Source: Poriferisodalis sp965208925 (GTDB taxonomy: Bacteria; Actinomycetota; Acidimicrobiia; Acidimicrobiales; Poriferisodalaceae). Taken from it: a stretch of DNA of 64,000 nucleotides. The position numbers were made by a program, and so were the translations under genes. The stretch's first letter is position 1, and each line of letters opens with the position of its first letter. The stretch is taken from positions 3,534,001 through 3,598,000 of the forward strand of contig NZ_OZ242364.1 of the NCBI RefSeq assembly GCF_965208925.1. Direction: 5' to 3'. This document shows positions 1-7,427 of this stretch, piece by piece. The notes under the pieces are model-generated. The model was not told the DNA's origin, searched no databases, and saw only the letters and a list, made by a program, of their open reading frames with translations.

Positions 1-2
1 GG

Positions 3-437
3 CCGTGCCGGGTCATCCCGATCTGCGTCAACGTCATCCAGTACCCGCCGCCGTCAGGCAAGCGATGCCTCAGTCTCGGGCGGGCGATCCGGCGAGCGCT
101 CGACAGCTACGCCGGTTCCGATGCCGATTCGCTCAAGGTTGTCGTCTTCGGCACCGGTGGCATGTCGCACCAGCTCCAGGGCGAGCGGGCCGGCTTGGTC
201 AATGCCGAGTTCGATCTGGCGTTCATGGACGAACTGGTCGCCGAGCCCGATACGGGCTGCCTTCGCTCCCACACCACCTACATACGCGAGGCGGGCTCAG
301 AGGGCATCGAGCTGGTGATGTGGTTCGTTATGCGTGGTGTGCTCGACGACGACGTGGACGAGGTCTTCCGCATGCATCACGTGCCCACATCGAACACCGG
401 CAACGGCCTGCTGATCCTGCAGAACGCAACCGGCTGA
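3..437 (+). CDS. ligB: Protocatechuate 4,5-dioxygenase beta subunit (LigB), 3' part
   Basis: The gene is cut by the left edge; about 144 C-terminal residues are visible, ending in TGA at 435-437. The reading begins in frame with PCRVIPICVNVIQYPPP and continues through VVFGTGGMSHQLQGERAG and REAGSEGIELVMW, which match the C-terminal half of class III extradiol dioxygenase catalytic subunits (LigB/gallate dioxygenase type). LigAB opens the ring of protocatechuate between carbons 4 and 5, giving 4-carboxy-2-hydroxymuconate semialdehyde. It converges with pobA 24 bp downstream, and the rest of the pathway follows on the minus strand, which supports the protocatechuate assignment. A gallate or related extradiol dioxygenase cannot be excluded from this fragment. 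Confidence 0.85.
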   Translation, partial: PCRVIPICVNVIQYPPPSGKRCLSLGRAIRRALDSYAGSDADSLKVVVFGTGGMSHQLQGERAGLVNAEFDLAFMDELVAEPDTGCLRSHTTYIREAGSEGIELVMWFVMRGVLDDDVDEVFRMHHVPTSNTGNGLLILQNATG

Positions 438-461
438 ACCAGGCTGATCCACTCCGTGCCG

Positions 462-1634
462 CTATTGCTCGAGCGGCAGGCCGACGTATTGCTCGGCAAA
501 CGCGATCTGCGCCGGCTGCGATGTGGACAGGTGGTACAGCTCCTGCTCCTGCGCACGCTGGTCGAAGTCGCTCATGTCGGGAAAGCGATGCAGCAGCATC
601 GTGAGCGACCAGCTGAAGCGCATGGCGCCCCACACCCGGCGCAGCGCCATGTCTGAATAGCTGTCGAGATAGCCGTCGTCGCCCCGCTGGTAGTGCTCGA
701 CGAAGGCCCGTGCCAGGTAGTGCACATCGGAGATCGCCAGATTCAGGCCCTTGGCGCCGGTCGGCGGCACGATGTGCGCTGCATCACCGGCCAGGAAAAG
801 GCTGCCGTAGCGCATCGGCTCGGCGGCGAAGCTGCGCAGCGGAGCGATCGACTTCTCGATCGACGGACCGGTCTCGATGAGCGCCGCCTTATCCGCGGGG
901 ATGCGTGCGAGCAGCTCGGTCCAGAAGCGGTCGTCGGGCCATTCGTCGATGGTGTCGGTGAGCGGGCACTGCACGTAGTACCGGCTCAGCATCGGGTTGC
1001 GCATGCTGCATAGCGCGAAACCCCGTTCGTGGTTCGCGTACATCAGGTGCGGGAGCGGCGGCGTCTCCGACAGGATGCCGAGCCAGCCGAAGGGATAGAT
1101 CTTCTCGAACTCGGTGCGCACCGAGGCCGGAATGGCCGTGCGGCTAACGCCGTGGAAGCCGTCGCAGCCGGCGACGAACTCGCAGTCGATGCGCTCGCGC
1201 ACGCCGTTGGCGCTGAAGGTCACGTACGGCCGACCGGTGGGGTTGCCGATGGCCACGTCGGCTGCCTCGAAGATGATCGTGCTGCCTGCAGCTTCTGCTG
1301 CCTCGTAGAGATCCTCTTGGATGTTGGTCTGGCCGTACGCCATCATCCGGCGCCCGAGCAGCTCGTTCGAGTCGATCGACAGCATCTCCGAACCGCGCCA
1401 CGCGATGTTGATGGTGTCGTGGACCTGACCCTCGCGGTCCATGCGCTCGGCCAGCCCGGCTTCCCGCAGGATCTCCACCGAACCCCATTCCAGGACGCCG
1501 GCGCGGATGCGAGCCAGGACATAGTCCCGTGACTGCTGCTCCAGCACGACATGGGAGACGCCTGCTCGGCCGAGCAGGTGCGACAGCAGCGTCCCCGCCG
1601 GGCCGGCGCCCACGATCACGACCTGTGTCTTCAT
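462..1634 (-). CDS. pobA: 4-hydroxybenzoate 3-monooxygenase (PobA)
   Basis: This is a 390-residue flavoprotein monooxygenase that hydroxylates 4-hydroxybenzoate to protocatechuate with FAD and NAD(P)H. The N-terminal dinucleotide-binding motif GAGPAG lies at residues 9-14. The family signature around residues 40-50 (LARIRAGVLEWGSVEIL) and the second FAD motif LAGDAAHIVPPTGAKGLNLA, near residue 285, are intact. The length matches characterised PobA proteins (about 394). It is the last gene of the minus-strand lig operon, 77 bp after the SDR, and feeds the ring-cleavage pathway encoded around it. Specificity for 4-hydroxybenzoate is strongly suggested by similarity and context. Confidence 0.93.
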   Translation of the reverse strand: MKTQVVIVGAGPAGTLLSHLLGRAGVSHVVLEQQSRDYVLARIRAGVLEWGSVEILREAGLAERMDREGQVHDTINIAWRGSEMLSIDSNELLGRRMMAYGQTNIQEDLYEAAEAAGSTIIFEAADVAIGNPTGRPYVTFSANGVRERIDCEFVAGCDGFHGVSRTAIPASVRTEFEKIYPFGWLGILSETPPLPHLMYANHERGFALCSMRNPMLSRYYVQCPLTDTIDEWPDDRFWTELLARIPADKAALIETGPSIEKSIAPLRSFAAEPMRYGSLFLAGDAAHIVPPTGAKGLNLAISDVHYLARAFVEHYQRGDDGYLDSYSDMALRRVWGAMRFSWSLTMLLHRFPDMSDFDQRAQEQELYHLSTSQPAQIAFAEQYVGLPLEQ

Positions 1635-1711
1635 CCCTGCATCTTCACCACTGCGCCCGCCGTACGACGACCATTGCCGAATTCTCCACTGGCTGCCGCC
1701 GGCGCGGACGC

Positions 1712-2461
1712 TCAGCCCCGCATCGCCGCCAGCCGCTGCTGCACCCCGGCGATGAACCCGTCGTAGTCCTGCGCCTTCATCTGGAACATGCCCAGTGGCT
1801 GGGGGGACGGCACGATCAGGAATCGCTCATCCGCGAGTCCGTCCACCACCGAGTCGACCACCTCATCGACCGTCAGCGGCTCCACCATGCCCGCGCCGAA
1901 GTGATCGATCATGGGCGTATCGACGATGGTCGGGCACAGGCAGCTCACCTTGATCTGCGGGCCGTGGTTGATAGCCAGCCACTCCGCCACGCCCACCGCA
2001 GCGTGTTTGGACACCGCGTAGTTGAACGACACCGGCCCGGTGATGAGCCCTGCCCCCGAGGCCGTGACCATGAACGACCCGCCGCCCCGCTGAGTCATGT
2101 GCGGTATGACCGCGCGCGCCGCATGCACAGGACCCATGACGTTGACGGCCAAGTTGAGGTCCCAGTGCTCGAGCGGCGTGCCGAGCCCGCCGCCCACGCC
2201 GACGCCGGCATTGGCGCAGAACAGATCGATGTGGCCCATCGCCGCGATCGCCGACTCCACGAGCGCAGTGACCGACTCCTGATCGGCAACGTCACACCCC
2301 ACGGCCGTGCCTCCGATGGCCTCAGCGACAGCCTGCGCCCCGTCGCCATCCAGATCGGCCACCACGACGCCGGCGCCGAGCGCCGCGAAGCGCTCGCACA
2401 TTCCCTTGCCGATGCCCGACGCACCGCCGGTGACGACGATCTTGCTGCCCTCGATCTGCAT
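1712..2461 (-). CDS. SDR-family oxidoreductase in the lig operon
   Basis: A classical short-chain dehydrogenase of 249 residues. The nucleotide-binding motif TGGASGIG is at residues 11-18, NAG at about 84-86, the catalytic Ser is in the TASGAG segment (about 135), and Tyr148 and Lys152 form YxxxK. It lies between ligI (117 bp upstream) and pobA (77 bp downstream) on the same strand. The usual LigC, a Gfo/Idh/MocA-type dehydrogenase for the 4-carboxy-2-hydroxymuconate semialdehyde hemiacetal, is not seen in the window, so this SDR may supply that step. That is inference; LigC could lie beyond the left edge, and the SDR could act on another aromatic intermediate. Confidence 0.8.
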   Translation of the reverse strand: MQIEGSKIVVTGGASGIGKGMCERFAALGAGVVVADLDGDGAQAVAEAIGGTAVGCDVADQESVTALVESAIAAMGHIDLFCANAGVGVGGGLGTPLEHWDLNLAVNVMGPVHAARAVIPHMTQRGGGSFMVTASGAGLITGPVSFNYAVSKHAAVGVAEWLAINHGPQIKVSCLCPTIVDTPMIDHFGAGMVEPLTVDEVVDSVVDGLADERFLIVPSPQPLGMFQMKAQDYDGFIAGVQQRLAAMRG

Positions 2462-2578
2462 GATGTTCCTCGCAATCGGCCGACCTGGTCCGTTCGGCGG
2501 AAGTTAGTGCCGCACACGGACTCAACCGATACGAAGCAGCATTCTTCTTGGTGACCGGCACACTGGCGCGCCCACGAG

Positions 2579-3454
2579 TCAACTGAAGTCGTAGAGCGTC
2601 GCGGGATTGGCGACCAGGATCTGGTTGCGGGTTGCTTCGTCGGGCGCGAACGCCGCCAGCGCATCGAGAAGGTCACCGTCGTCGGGCATGTGGCGGACGT
2701 TGGGATGGGGCCAGTCAGAACCCCAGAGAATCCGGTCGGGTGCCGCGGCGATGAGCGCCTGCGCGTAGGGCACCACGTCGTCATACGGCAGCGATCCGTC
2801 GGCGGTGAGCCGCTCGGCGCCTGACACCTTCACCCACGCTCGTGCGTCGCCCATCAGATCGAGCAGCGCTCCGAATGGCTCCTGATCGAGTCCGGCAGCG
2901 GCGTCCACGCGGGCCATGTGATCGATCACGTACGGGCACGGCATACGGTCGAGCATCCCTGCGTAGGTCGGGAGATCCTTCGCATCGAAGTGCAGCACGA
3001 TGTGCCAGCCGAACGGCTGGACACGGTCCACCAATCGCCAGAACACGTCGAGGTCAGGCGCGCCGCCGAGGTGCGCCACGAAGTTGAAGCGGGTGCCGCG
3101 CACCCCGGCGTCGTGCAGGTCGCCGATGTCGGCTTCGCTGAACGACTCGTCGATCATGGCGACACCGGCATAGCGGCCGTTGCCCCGCACGAGCGCGTCC
3201 ACCATGGCGGCGTTGTCGGTGCCATGGCAGCTGGCCTGCACGAACACGGCGCGAGACAGTCCGAGGCGCTGCTGCAGCACCTCGAATTCGTCGATGCCCG
3301 AGTCGGGCGGCGTGTAGGTGGCTTCGGGAGCAAACGGGAACCTGTGTGCAGGGCCGAAGATGTGACAGTGGGCGTCGGTTGCGTTGGCGGGTGGGGTGAA
3401 CGCAGTCGGCGCGTGCGGCGAGGGGTGCGGCGGCAGGATCGTGCGTGCTGTCAT
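2579..3454 (-). CDS. ligI: 2-pyrone-4,6-dicarboxylate hydrolase (LigI-type amidohydrolase)
   Basis: A 291-residue amidohydrolase-superfamily TIM barrel. The N-terminal metal-site motif DAHCHIFGP sits near residue 28, and the strand-8 region reads ILWGSDWPHPNV, typical of the LigI/PDC hydrolase group. LigI opens 2-pyrone-4,6-dicarboxylate to 4-oxalomesaconate. The ATG at 3454 overlaps the stop of the upstream tautomerase gene by 4 bp (ATGA), so translation is probably coupled; longer upstream readings run antisense into galD and were rejected. Family placement is firm. The exact substrate follows from the neighbouring lig genes. Confidence 0.88.
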   Translation of the reverse strand: MTARTILPPHPSPHAPTAFTPPANATDAHCHIFGPAHRFPFAPEATYTPPDSGIDEFEVLQQRLGLSRAVFVQASCHGTDNAAMVDALVRGNGRYAGVAMIDESFSEADIGDLHDAGVRGTRFNFVAHLGGAPDLDVFWRLVDRVQPFGWHIVLHFDAKDLPTYAGMLDRMPCPYVIDHMARVDAAAGLDQEPFGALLDLMGDARAWVKVSGAERLTADGSLPYDDVVPYAQALIAAAPDRILWGSDWPHPNVRHMPDDGDLLDALAAFAPDEATRNQILVANPATLYDFS

Positions 3455-4539
3455 GCGCCGTCGCCCGATGGGGCGCTCCTGGGAAAGACGATGCCGTCGA
3501 AGAGTTTGCGAGCGGTGCGGACAATGCCCGAGCGACCGACCGTCGGACCGTGGGGGCCGTCTTCGATCTCCACTCGAGCGGCGAAGGTGCCCGTGGGGTG
3601 CTCGATGTCGACAAGGTCGGGATCGTTTCCGGGCTGCAGAAGCTCTGCGCCGACGCCCCCCGGCAGCCGCACGGCGGTGGCGATGGTGACAGCGCCCAGC
3701 ACGCCGATTGCGTCGTGGCAACGGTGCGGGATGAACGTGCGAGTGCAGATGCTGCCGCCGGCTCGAGGCGCGGACACCAGCGTCATCTTGGGCACCGTCG
3801 TGGCACTGACATCACCGAGCCTCATCAGCTTGCCGGCGTGCAGGCGGATGGTCTCCAGCCGTTCGGTGAAGGGCTGATCTGCTTCCAACTCCGCCGGCGT
3901 CTCATCACCGACGATGCCCAGATCAGCGGCCCGCAGCACCACTGTGGGCATGCCGTTGTCGATGCAGGTCGCTTCGACGCCCTCGATCACGTCGCTCACC
4001 GAACCAGTCGGCAGCAGCGTCCCGCAGGACGAGCCCGCAGTGTGCTCGAAGTCGAGCCGGACTTCGGCGGCAGTGCCCGGCACGCCGGATATGGCCGTCG
4101 TCCCGTCGTAGGTCGGCCAGCCTGCGTCGAGCGGGAAGGTGGCCGTCGCGACTGAGCCGCTGTTCACCATGCGGATGCGCACCCGTGCATGTTCCCCACC
4201 GGCCGTGACCAGCCCGCGCTCGACGGCGAACTGGCCCACAGCGGCCAGCAGGTTTCCGCAGTTCTGCCGATCGCTGACCGAGGCCTCGTCTACGCCGACC
4301 TGCAGGAACAGGTACTCCACGTCAACATCGGCATCGGCCGACGGCGAGACCACCGCCACCTTGGATGTCAGCGGATGCGCGCCGCCGATCCCGTCGATCT
4401 GGCGCGGATCGGGCGAGCCCATGGCCCGGGCGAGCAGCGCGTCCCGTTCGGCGGGTTCGTCGGGCAGCTCATCGGCTACGAAGTAGGCGCCTTTGGAGGT
4501 GCCGCCCCGCATCACCATGCAGCGGATGCCCGGGATCAT
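3451..4539 (-). CDS. galD: 4-oxalomesaconate tautomerase (GalD/PrpF family)
   Basis: A 362-residue PrpF-family isomerase with the duplicated diaminopimelate-epimerase-like fold. The N-terminal VMRGGTSKGAYF, the IDGIGG segment near residue 50 and the NCGNLLAAVG motif near residue 95 are all typical. GalD interconverts the keto and enol forms of 4-oxalomesaconate so that LigJ can hydrate it. Its end overlaps the ligI start by 4 bp, and it lies 9 bp after an MBL-fold gene, deep in the protocatechuate operon. A second PrpF-family gene occurs at 17913-19070 but lacks this context. Confidence 0.87.
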   Translation of the reverse strand: MIPGIRCMVMRGGTSKGAYFVADELPDEPAERDALLARAMGSPDPRQIDGIGGAHPLTSKVAVVSPSADADVDVEYLFLQVGVDEASVSDRQNCGNLLAAVGQFAVERGLVTAGGEHARVRIRMVNSGSVATATFPLDAGWPTYDGTTAISGVPGTAAEVRLDFEHTAGSSCGTLLPTGSVSDVIEGVEATCIDNGMPTVVLRAADLGIVGDETPAELEADQPFTERLETIRLHAGKLMRLGDVSATTVPKMTLVSAPRAGGSICTRTFIPHRCHDAIGVLGAVTIATAVRLPGGVGAELLQPGNDPDLVDIEHPTGTFAARVEIEDGPHGPTVGRSGIVRTARKLFDGIVFPRSAPSGDGA

Positions 4540-4548
4540 CTGGCGGCT

Positions 4549-5463
4549 TCAGTCTCGGCGCTCGATGCGCGGAGGAACGCCGGCTTCGAGCACCACCTTG
4601 TCGAGGTCTCGGGCCACCAGCAGATCGCCTGTGTAGCCGCCCTCCCGGATCGGGTTCTCGAAATCATGCTCGGAGACGGCAGCGCCGGGCCTCTGCAATG
4701 GCCCCGAGGCTGCGGCCGGGGCCGGAATGAGGTGTGTGAGCACCAGGGTCGGCATGCCCAGCTCGGCCGCTTGGGGCCCGATCAGGCGCGTGTCGGCGTG
4801 GTAGTCGAGGATGAAGTGGCGAATCGGTGGCCCTTGCTCCACCTGGGGAAACAGCATCGCCTCGTAGACGAGCACGTCGGCGCCTGCCGCCAGCTCTGCC
4901 ACTTCGTCGCAGACCAGCGTGTCGCCGGTGATGACCACATCGCCGTCGGGGGTCGAGACGCGATAGCCGACTGCGGGGAAGACCGGCTCGTGGCGCACCT
5001 GCCCGGCGCTCACTGCCACGTCACCCGAGCGCCACACCTCGGTGGGCGATTCGGGCACCTCGAACGCCGTCAGCTCCATCTCGACCGTCCTGGAACGGCG
5101 GGAGTGCTCGGCACGCACGGCGAGGTCGTGCCGCCATGGGTGCAGCATCTCGCTCACGTAGTCCTCTGCCGGTCCGGCCGGCACCACGATCTGGATGGGG
5201 GTGAAGTCGTCGCCGCGCGCCATCACCCAGTGGCTCAGCACGAGATCGGCCAGACCAGTCAGGTGGTCGCTGTGATGATGCGTGGCGAAGACGGCGGTGA
5301 GCTGCAGATTCCACATGCCCACCGCAGCCAACCGCTGCACGGTGGAGCGACCGGCATCGAACTGCAGCGCCAGGTCGCCAGAGCGCACCAGCACCCCAGG
5401 CCCAGCACGGTCGGCGTCAGGGACCGGCGAACCCGTGCCGGTGATGATGACCTCGGTAGTCAT
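4549..5463 (-). CDS. MBL-fold metal-dependent hydrolase in the lig operon
   Basis: A 304-residue metallo-beta-lactamase-fold protein of the ribonuclease Z/arylsulfatase-like subgroup. It begins with EVIITGTGSPVPDADRAGPG, carries the metal motif THHHSDHLTG near residue 85 and ITGDTLVCDEV near residue 185, and has a late DYHADTRLIG segment. It is embedded between ligK (28 bp away) and galD (9 bp away), so it is co-transcribed with the pathway. No step of the known 4,5-cleavage pathway needs an MBL hydrolase, so its role is unknown; opening a lactone or thioester of a related aromatic is one guess. A clear paralog closes the ABC transporter operon at 14548-15393. Confidence 0.85.
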   Translation of the reverse strand: MTTEVIITGTGSPVPDADRAGPGVLVRSGDLALQFDAGRSTVQRLAAVGMWNLQLTAVFATHHHSDHLTGLADLVLSHWVMARGDDFTPIQIVVPAGPAEDYVSEMLHPWRHDLAVRAEHSRRSRTVEMELTAFEVPESPTEVWRSGDVAVSAGQVRHEPVFPAVGYRVSTPDGDVVITGDTLVCDEVAELAAGADVLVYEAMLFPQVEQGPPIRHFILDYHADTRLIGPQAAELGMPTLVLTHLIPAPAAASGPLQRPGAAVSEHDFENPIREGGYTGDLLVARDLDKVVLEAGVPPRIERRD

Positions 5464-5491
5464 GGACGCGCCCCGCCTCGACGCCGCATGC

Positions 5492-6178
5492 CTAGTCGAC
5501 CCACTTCACGCCGAGATCGGCCAGCTTCTGGCGCAGCCCGTACATGTCCAGCCCCAGCTCACCGGCCTGCAGCCGGGCCCGACTGTCCTGCTCATTGGCG
5601 AGCCGGGCGTTGGACTGCTCGAGCGCCCAGGCGGCTTCGCTGCGGGGCACCGCCACCACGCCGTCATCGTCGGCGCAGATGACATCGCCCGGCTCGATGA
5701 TGACGCCGTTGATGCTGATGGGCACGTTCACCGAGCCGGGGGTGTTCTTGACCGTGCCCTCGCAGGACACGTGACGGGACCAGGCCGCGAAGCCCATCGC
5801 TCGAAGGTCCAGGGTGTCGCGGACCCCTGCGTCCATCACCAAGCCCACGACGCCGCGTGCCATGAGCGACGATGCCAGCAGGTCGCCGAACATGCCGTGC
5901 GTGGACGGCGCCGTGTTGGTGACAACCAGCAGGTCGCCGGGCTGGCAGACCTCCACAGCGGCGTGGATCATGATGTTGTCGCCGGGATGCGAGAGCACGG
6001 TGACCGCGGACCCGCCGACCTTGGTGCCCTGCTGGATGGGTCGCAGATCGGGGCCGAGATAGCCGCGGCGCCCGATGGCTTCGTGAACGGTGGCGGTGCC
6101 GGCGTCGCCCAGGCCTGCGATGACCTCGCTGTCGGCTCGCTCGATAGTGCGCTTCACGATGTGTCGGGCCGCCATCAT
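5492..6178 (-). CDS. ligK: 4-carboxy-4-hydroxy-2-oxoadipate aldolase/oxaloacetate decarboxylase
   Basis: A 228-residue RraA-fold class II aldolase (LigK/GalC/ProA type). It splits 4-carboxy-4-hydroxy-2-oxoadipate into pyruvate and oxaloacetate, using a divalent metal. The signature GDLLASSLMARGVVGLVMDA is followed by the Arg-Asp of GVRD, the segment that binds substrate and metal in this family. The ATG at 6178 overlaps the ligJ stop by 4 bp. Length and motifs fit the family well. Its products enter the TCA cycle, for which aconitase, citrate synthase and fumarase are encoded further along the window. Confidence 0.92.
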   Translation of the reverse strand: MMAARHIVKRTIERADSEVIAGLGDAGTATVHEAIGRRGYLGPDLRPIQQGTKVGGSAVTVLSHPGDNIMIHAAVEVCQPGDLLVVTNTAPSTHGMFGDLLASSLMARGVVGLVMDAGVRDTLDLRAMGFAAWSRHVSCEGTVKNTPGSVNVPISINGVIIEPGDVICADDDGVVAVPRSEAAWALEQSNARLANEQDSRARLQAGELGLDMYGLRQKLADLGVKWVD

Positions 6179-7230
6179 CCCTCCCGGTCTGCCGCCGCTG
6201 CGGCGCTCTTCTGGGCTTCCAGGGCCCCAGCCAGGCGCGGGTACACCCGCAGGGCATTCTCGCTGAAGATCATGCGGCGGGCATCGTCGCTGATGTCGGC
6301 GGCGTCGATGTAACGCTTGGTGTCGTCGTAGTTGAAGCCCGTGGTGGGGTCGATGCCCCGCACCGCGCCGACCATCTCCGACGCGAACAGGATGTTCTGC
6401 GGCGGGATCACCTCGACCAGCGTGTCGATGCCGGGCTGGTGGTACACGCAGGTGTCGAAGTACACGTTGCCCAGCAGCGACTCGTCGAGGGGCCGCAGGC
6501 CCATGTCCTGGGCCATGCCCCGGAACCGACCCCAGTGGTAGGGCACCGCTCCCCCGCCATGGGGGATCACGAACCGCAGCCCGGGATGATCGGCGAACAG
6601 ATCGCTCATCATCATCTGCACGAACGCCGTGGTGTCAGCGCCGAGGTAGTGCGAGCTGGTGGCGTGAAAGTTCGGATTGCAGGTATCGCTGACGTGGATC
6701 ATCCCGGGCACGTCCAGCTCGGACATGGTTTCCCACAGCGGCCACCAGTAGGGATCGTTCAGCGGCGGGCCGGTCCAGTACCCGCCAGAGGGGTCGGGGT
6801 TGACATTGCAGCCGACGAAGCCCATCTCGGTGACGCAGCGGCGCAGCTCCCGCACCGAGCTGTCGATGGGCACTCCGGGCGACTGCGGGAGCTGGCAGAC
6901 CGGCACGAAGTTCCCCGGAAAGAGGTCGCAGACCCAGCGGATGAGGTCGTTGCAGTGCTCTGACCAGAAGCGGGAGGTGTGCTCGTTGCCCTCGTGGTGG
7001 CCCATCCACGACGCCCGCGGCGAGAAGATCGTCAGGTCTGAGCCGCGCTCGCGCTGCAGGCGAAGCTGGTTCTGCTCGATGCTGTCGCGGATCTCGTCGT
7101 CGCTGATGTCGAGCAAGCCCTTGGCGCCGACATGATCCGCATTGGCCTCGAGCGCGGCGCGCTGCGAGTCGCGGTACTCGCCGAGCTGCGGCGGGGCCGT
7201 GGTGTAGTGGCCGTGGCAGTCGATGATCAC
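6175..7230 (-). CDS. ligJ: 4-oxalomesaconate hydratase (LigJ-type)
   Basis: A 351-residue amidohydrolase-family hydratase that adds water to 4-oxalomesaconate to give 4-carboxy-4-hydroxy-2-oxoadipate. It starts with the metal motif VIIDCHGHYTT and has VIPHGGGAVPYHWGRFRG past the middle, as in LigJ. The start is GTG at 7230, placed directly before the HxH motif and preceded by a strong Shine-Dalgarno sequence (GGGGGAGG) ending about 5 nt upstream; longer readings give basic, non-homologous sequence. It is the first gene of the minus-strand operon, so the operon promoter should lie in 7231-7427. Confidence 0.9.
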   Translation of the reverse strand: MIIDCHGHYTTAPPQLGEYRDSQRAALEANADHVGAKGLLDISDDEIRDSIEQNQLRLQRERGSDLTIFSPRASWMGHHEGNEHTSRFWSEHCNDLIRWVCDLFPGNFVPVCQLPQSPGVPIDSSVRELRRCVTEMGFVGCNVNPDPSGGYWTGPPLNDPYWWPLWETMSELDVPGMIHVSDTCNPNFHATSSHYLGADTTAFVQMMMSDLFADHPGLRFVIPHGGGAVPYHWGRFRGMAQDMGLRPLDESLLGNVYFDTCVYHQPGIDTLVEVIPPQNILFASEMVGAVRGIDPTTGFNYDDTKRYIDAADISDDARRMIFSENALRVYPRLAGALEAQKSAAAAADREG

Positions 7231-7427
7231 GGCAGCCTCCCCCGACTGAGAATTCCCGGACTGGTCACGCCGGCGCACTCGCGGCGCTCGCCCTGCTGGA
7301 TTCCGGAGGCGACCATATTCGCTGAGTCGCGACAACTGATCCAACTCGCGTCTCGGGAACGCCACCGATCAGGCAGCCACGACAACCGCGATCGCCGCGA
7401 TTGCCGATCTGCCATGCTGTGCCGGCT

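Noticed and set aside
2579..3721. Longer start for the LigI-type gene at 3721
   Set aside because: The added 89 residues are Arg/His-rich shadow sequence antisense-phased within galD; ATG 3454 gives the ATGA overlap and the family N-terminus.
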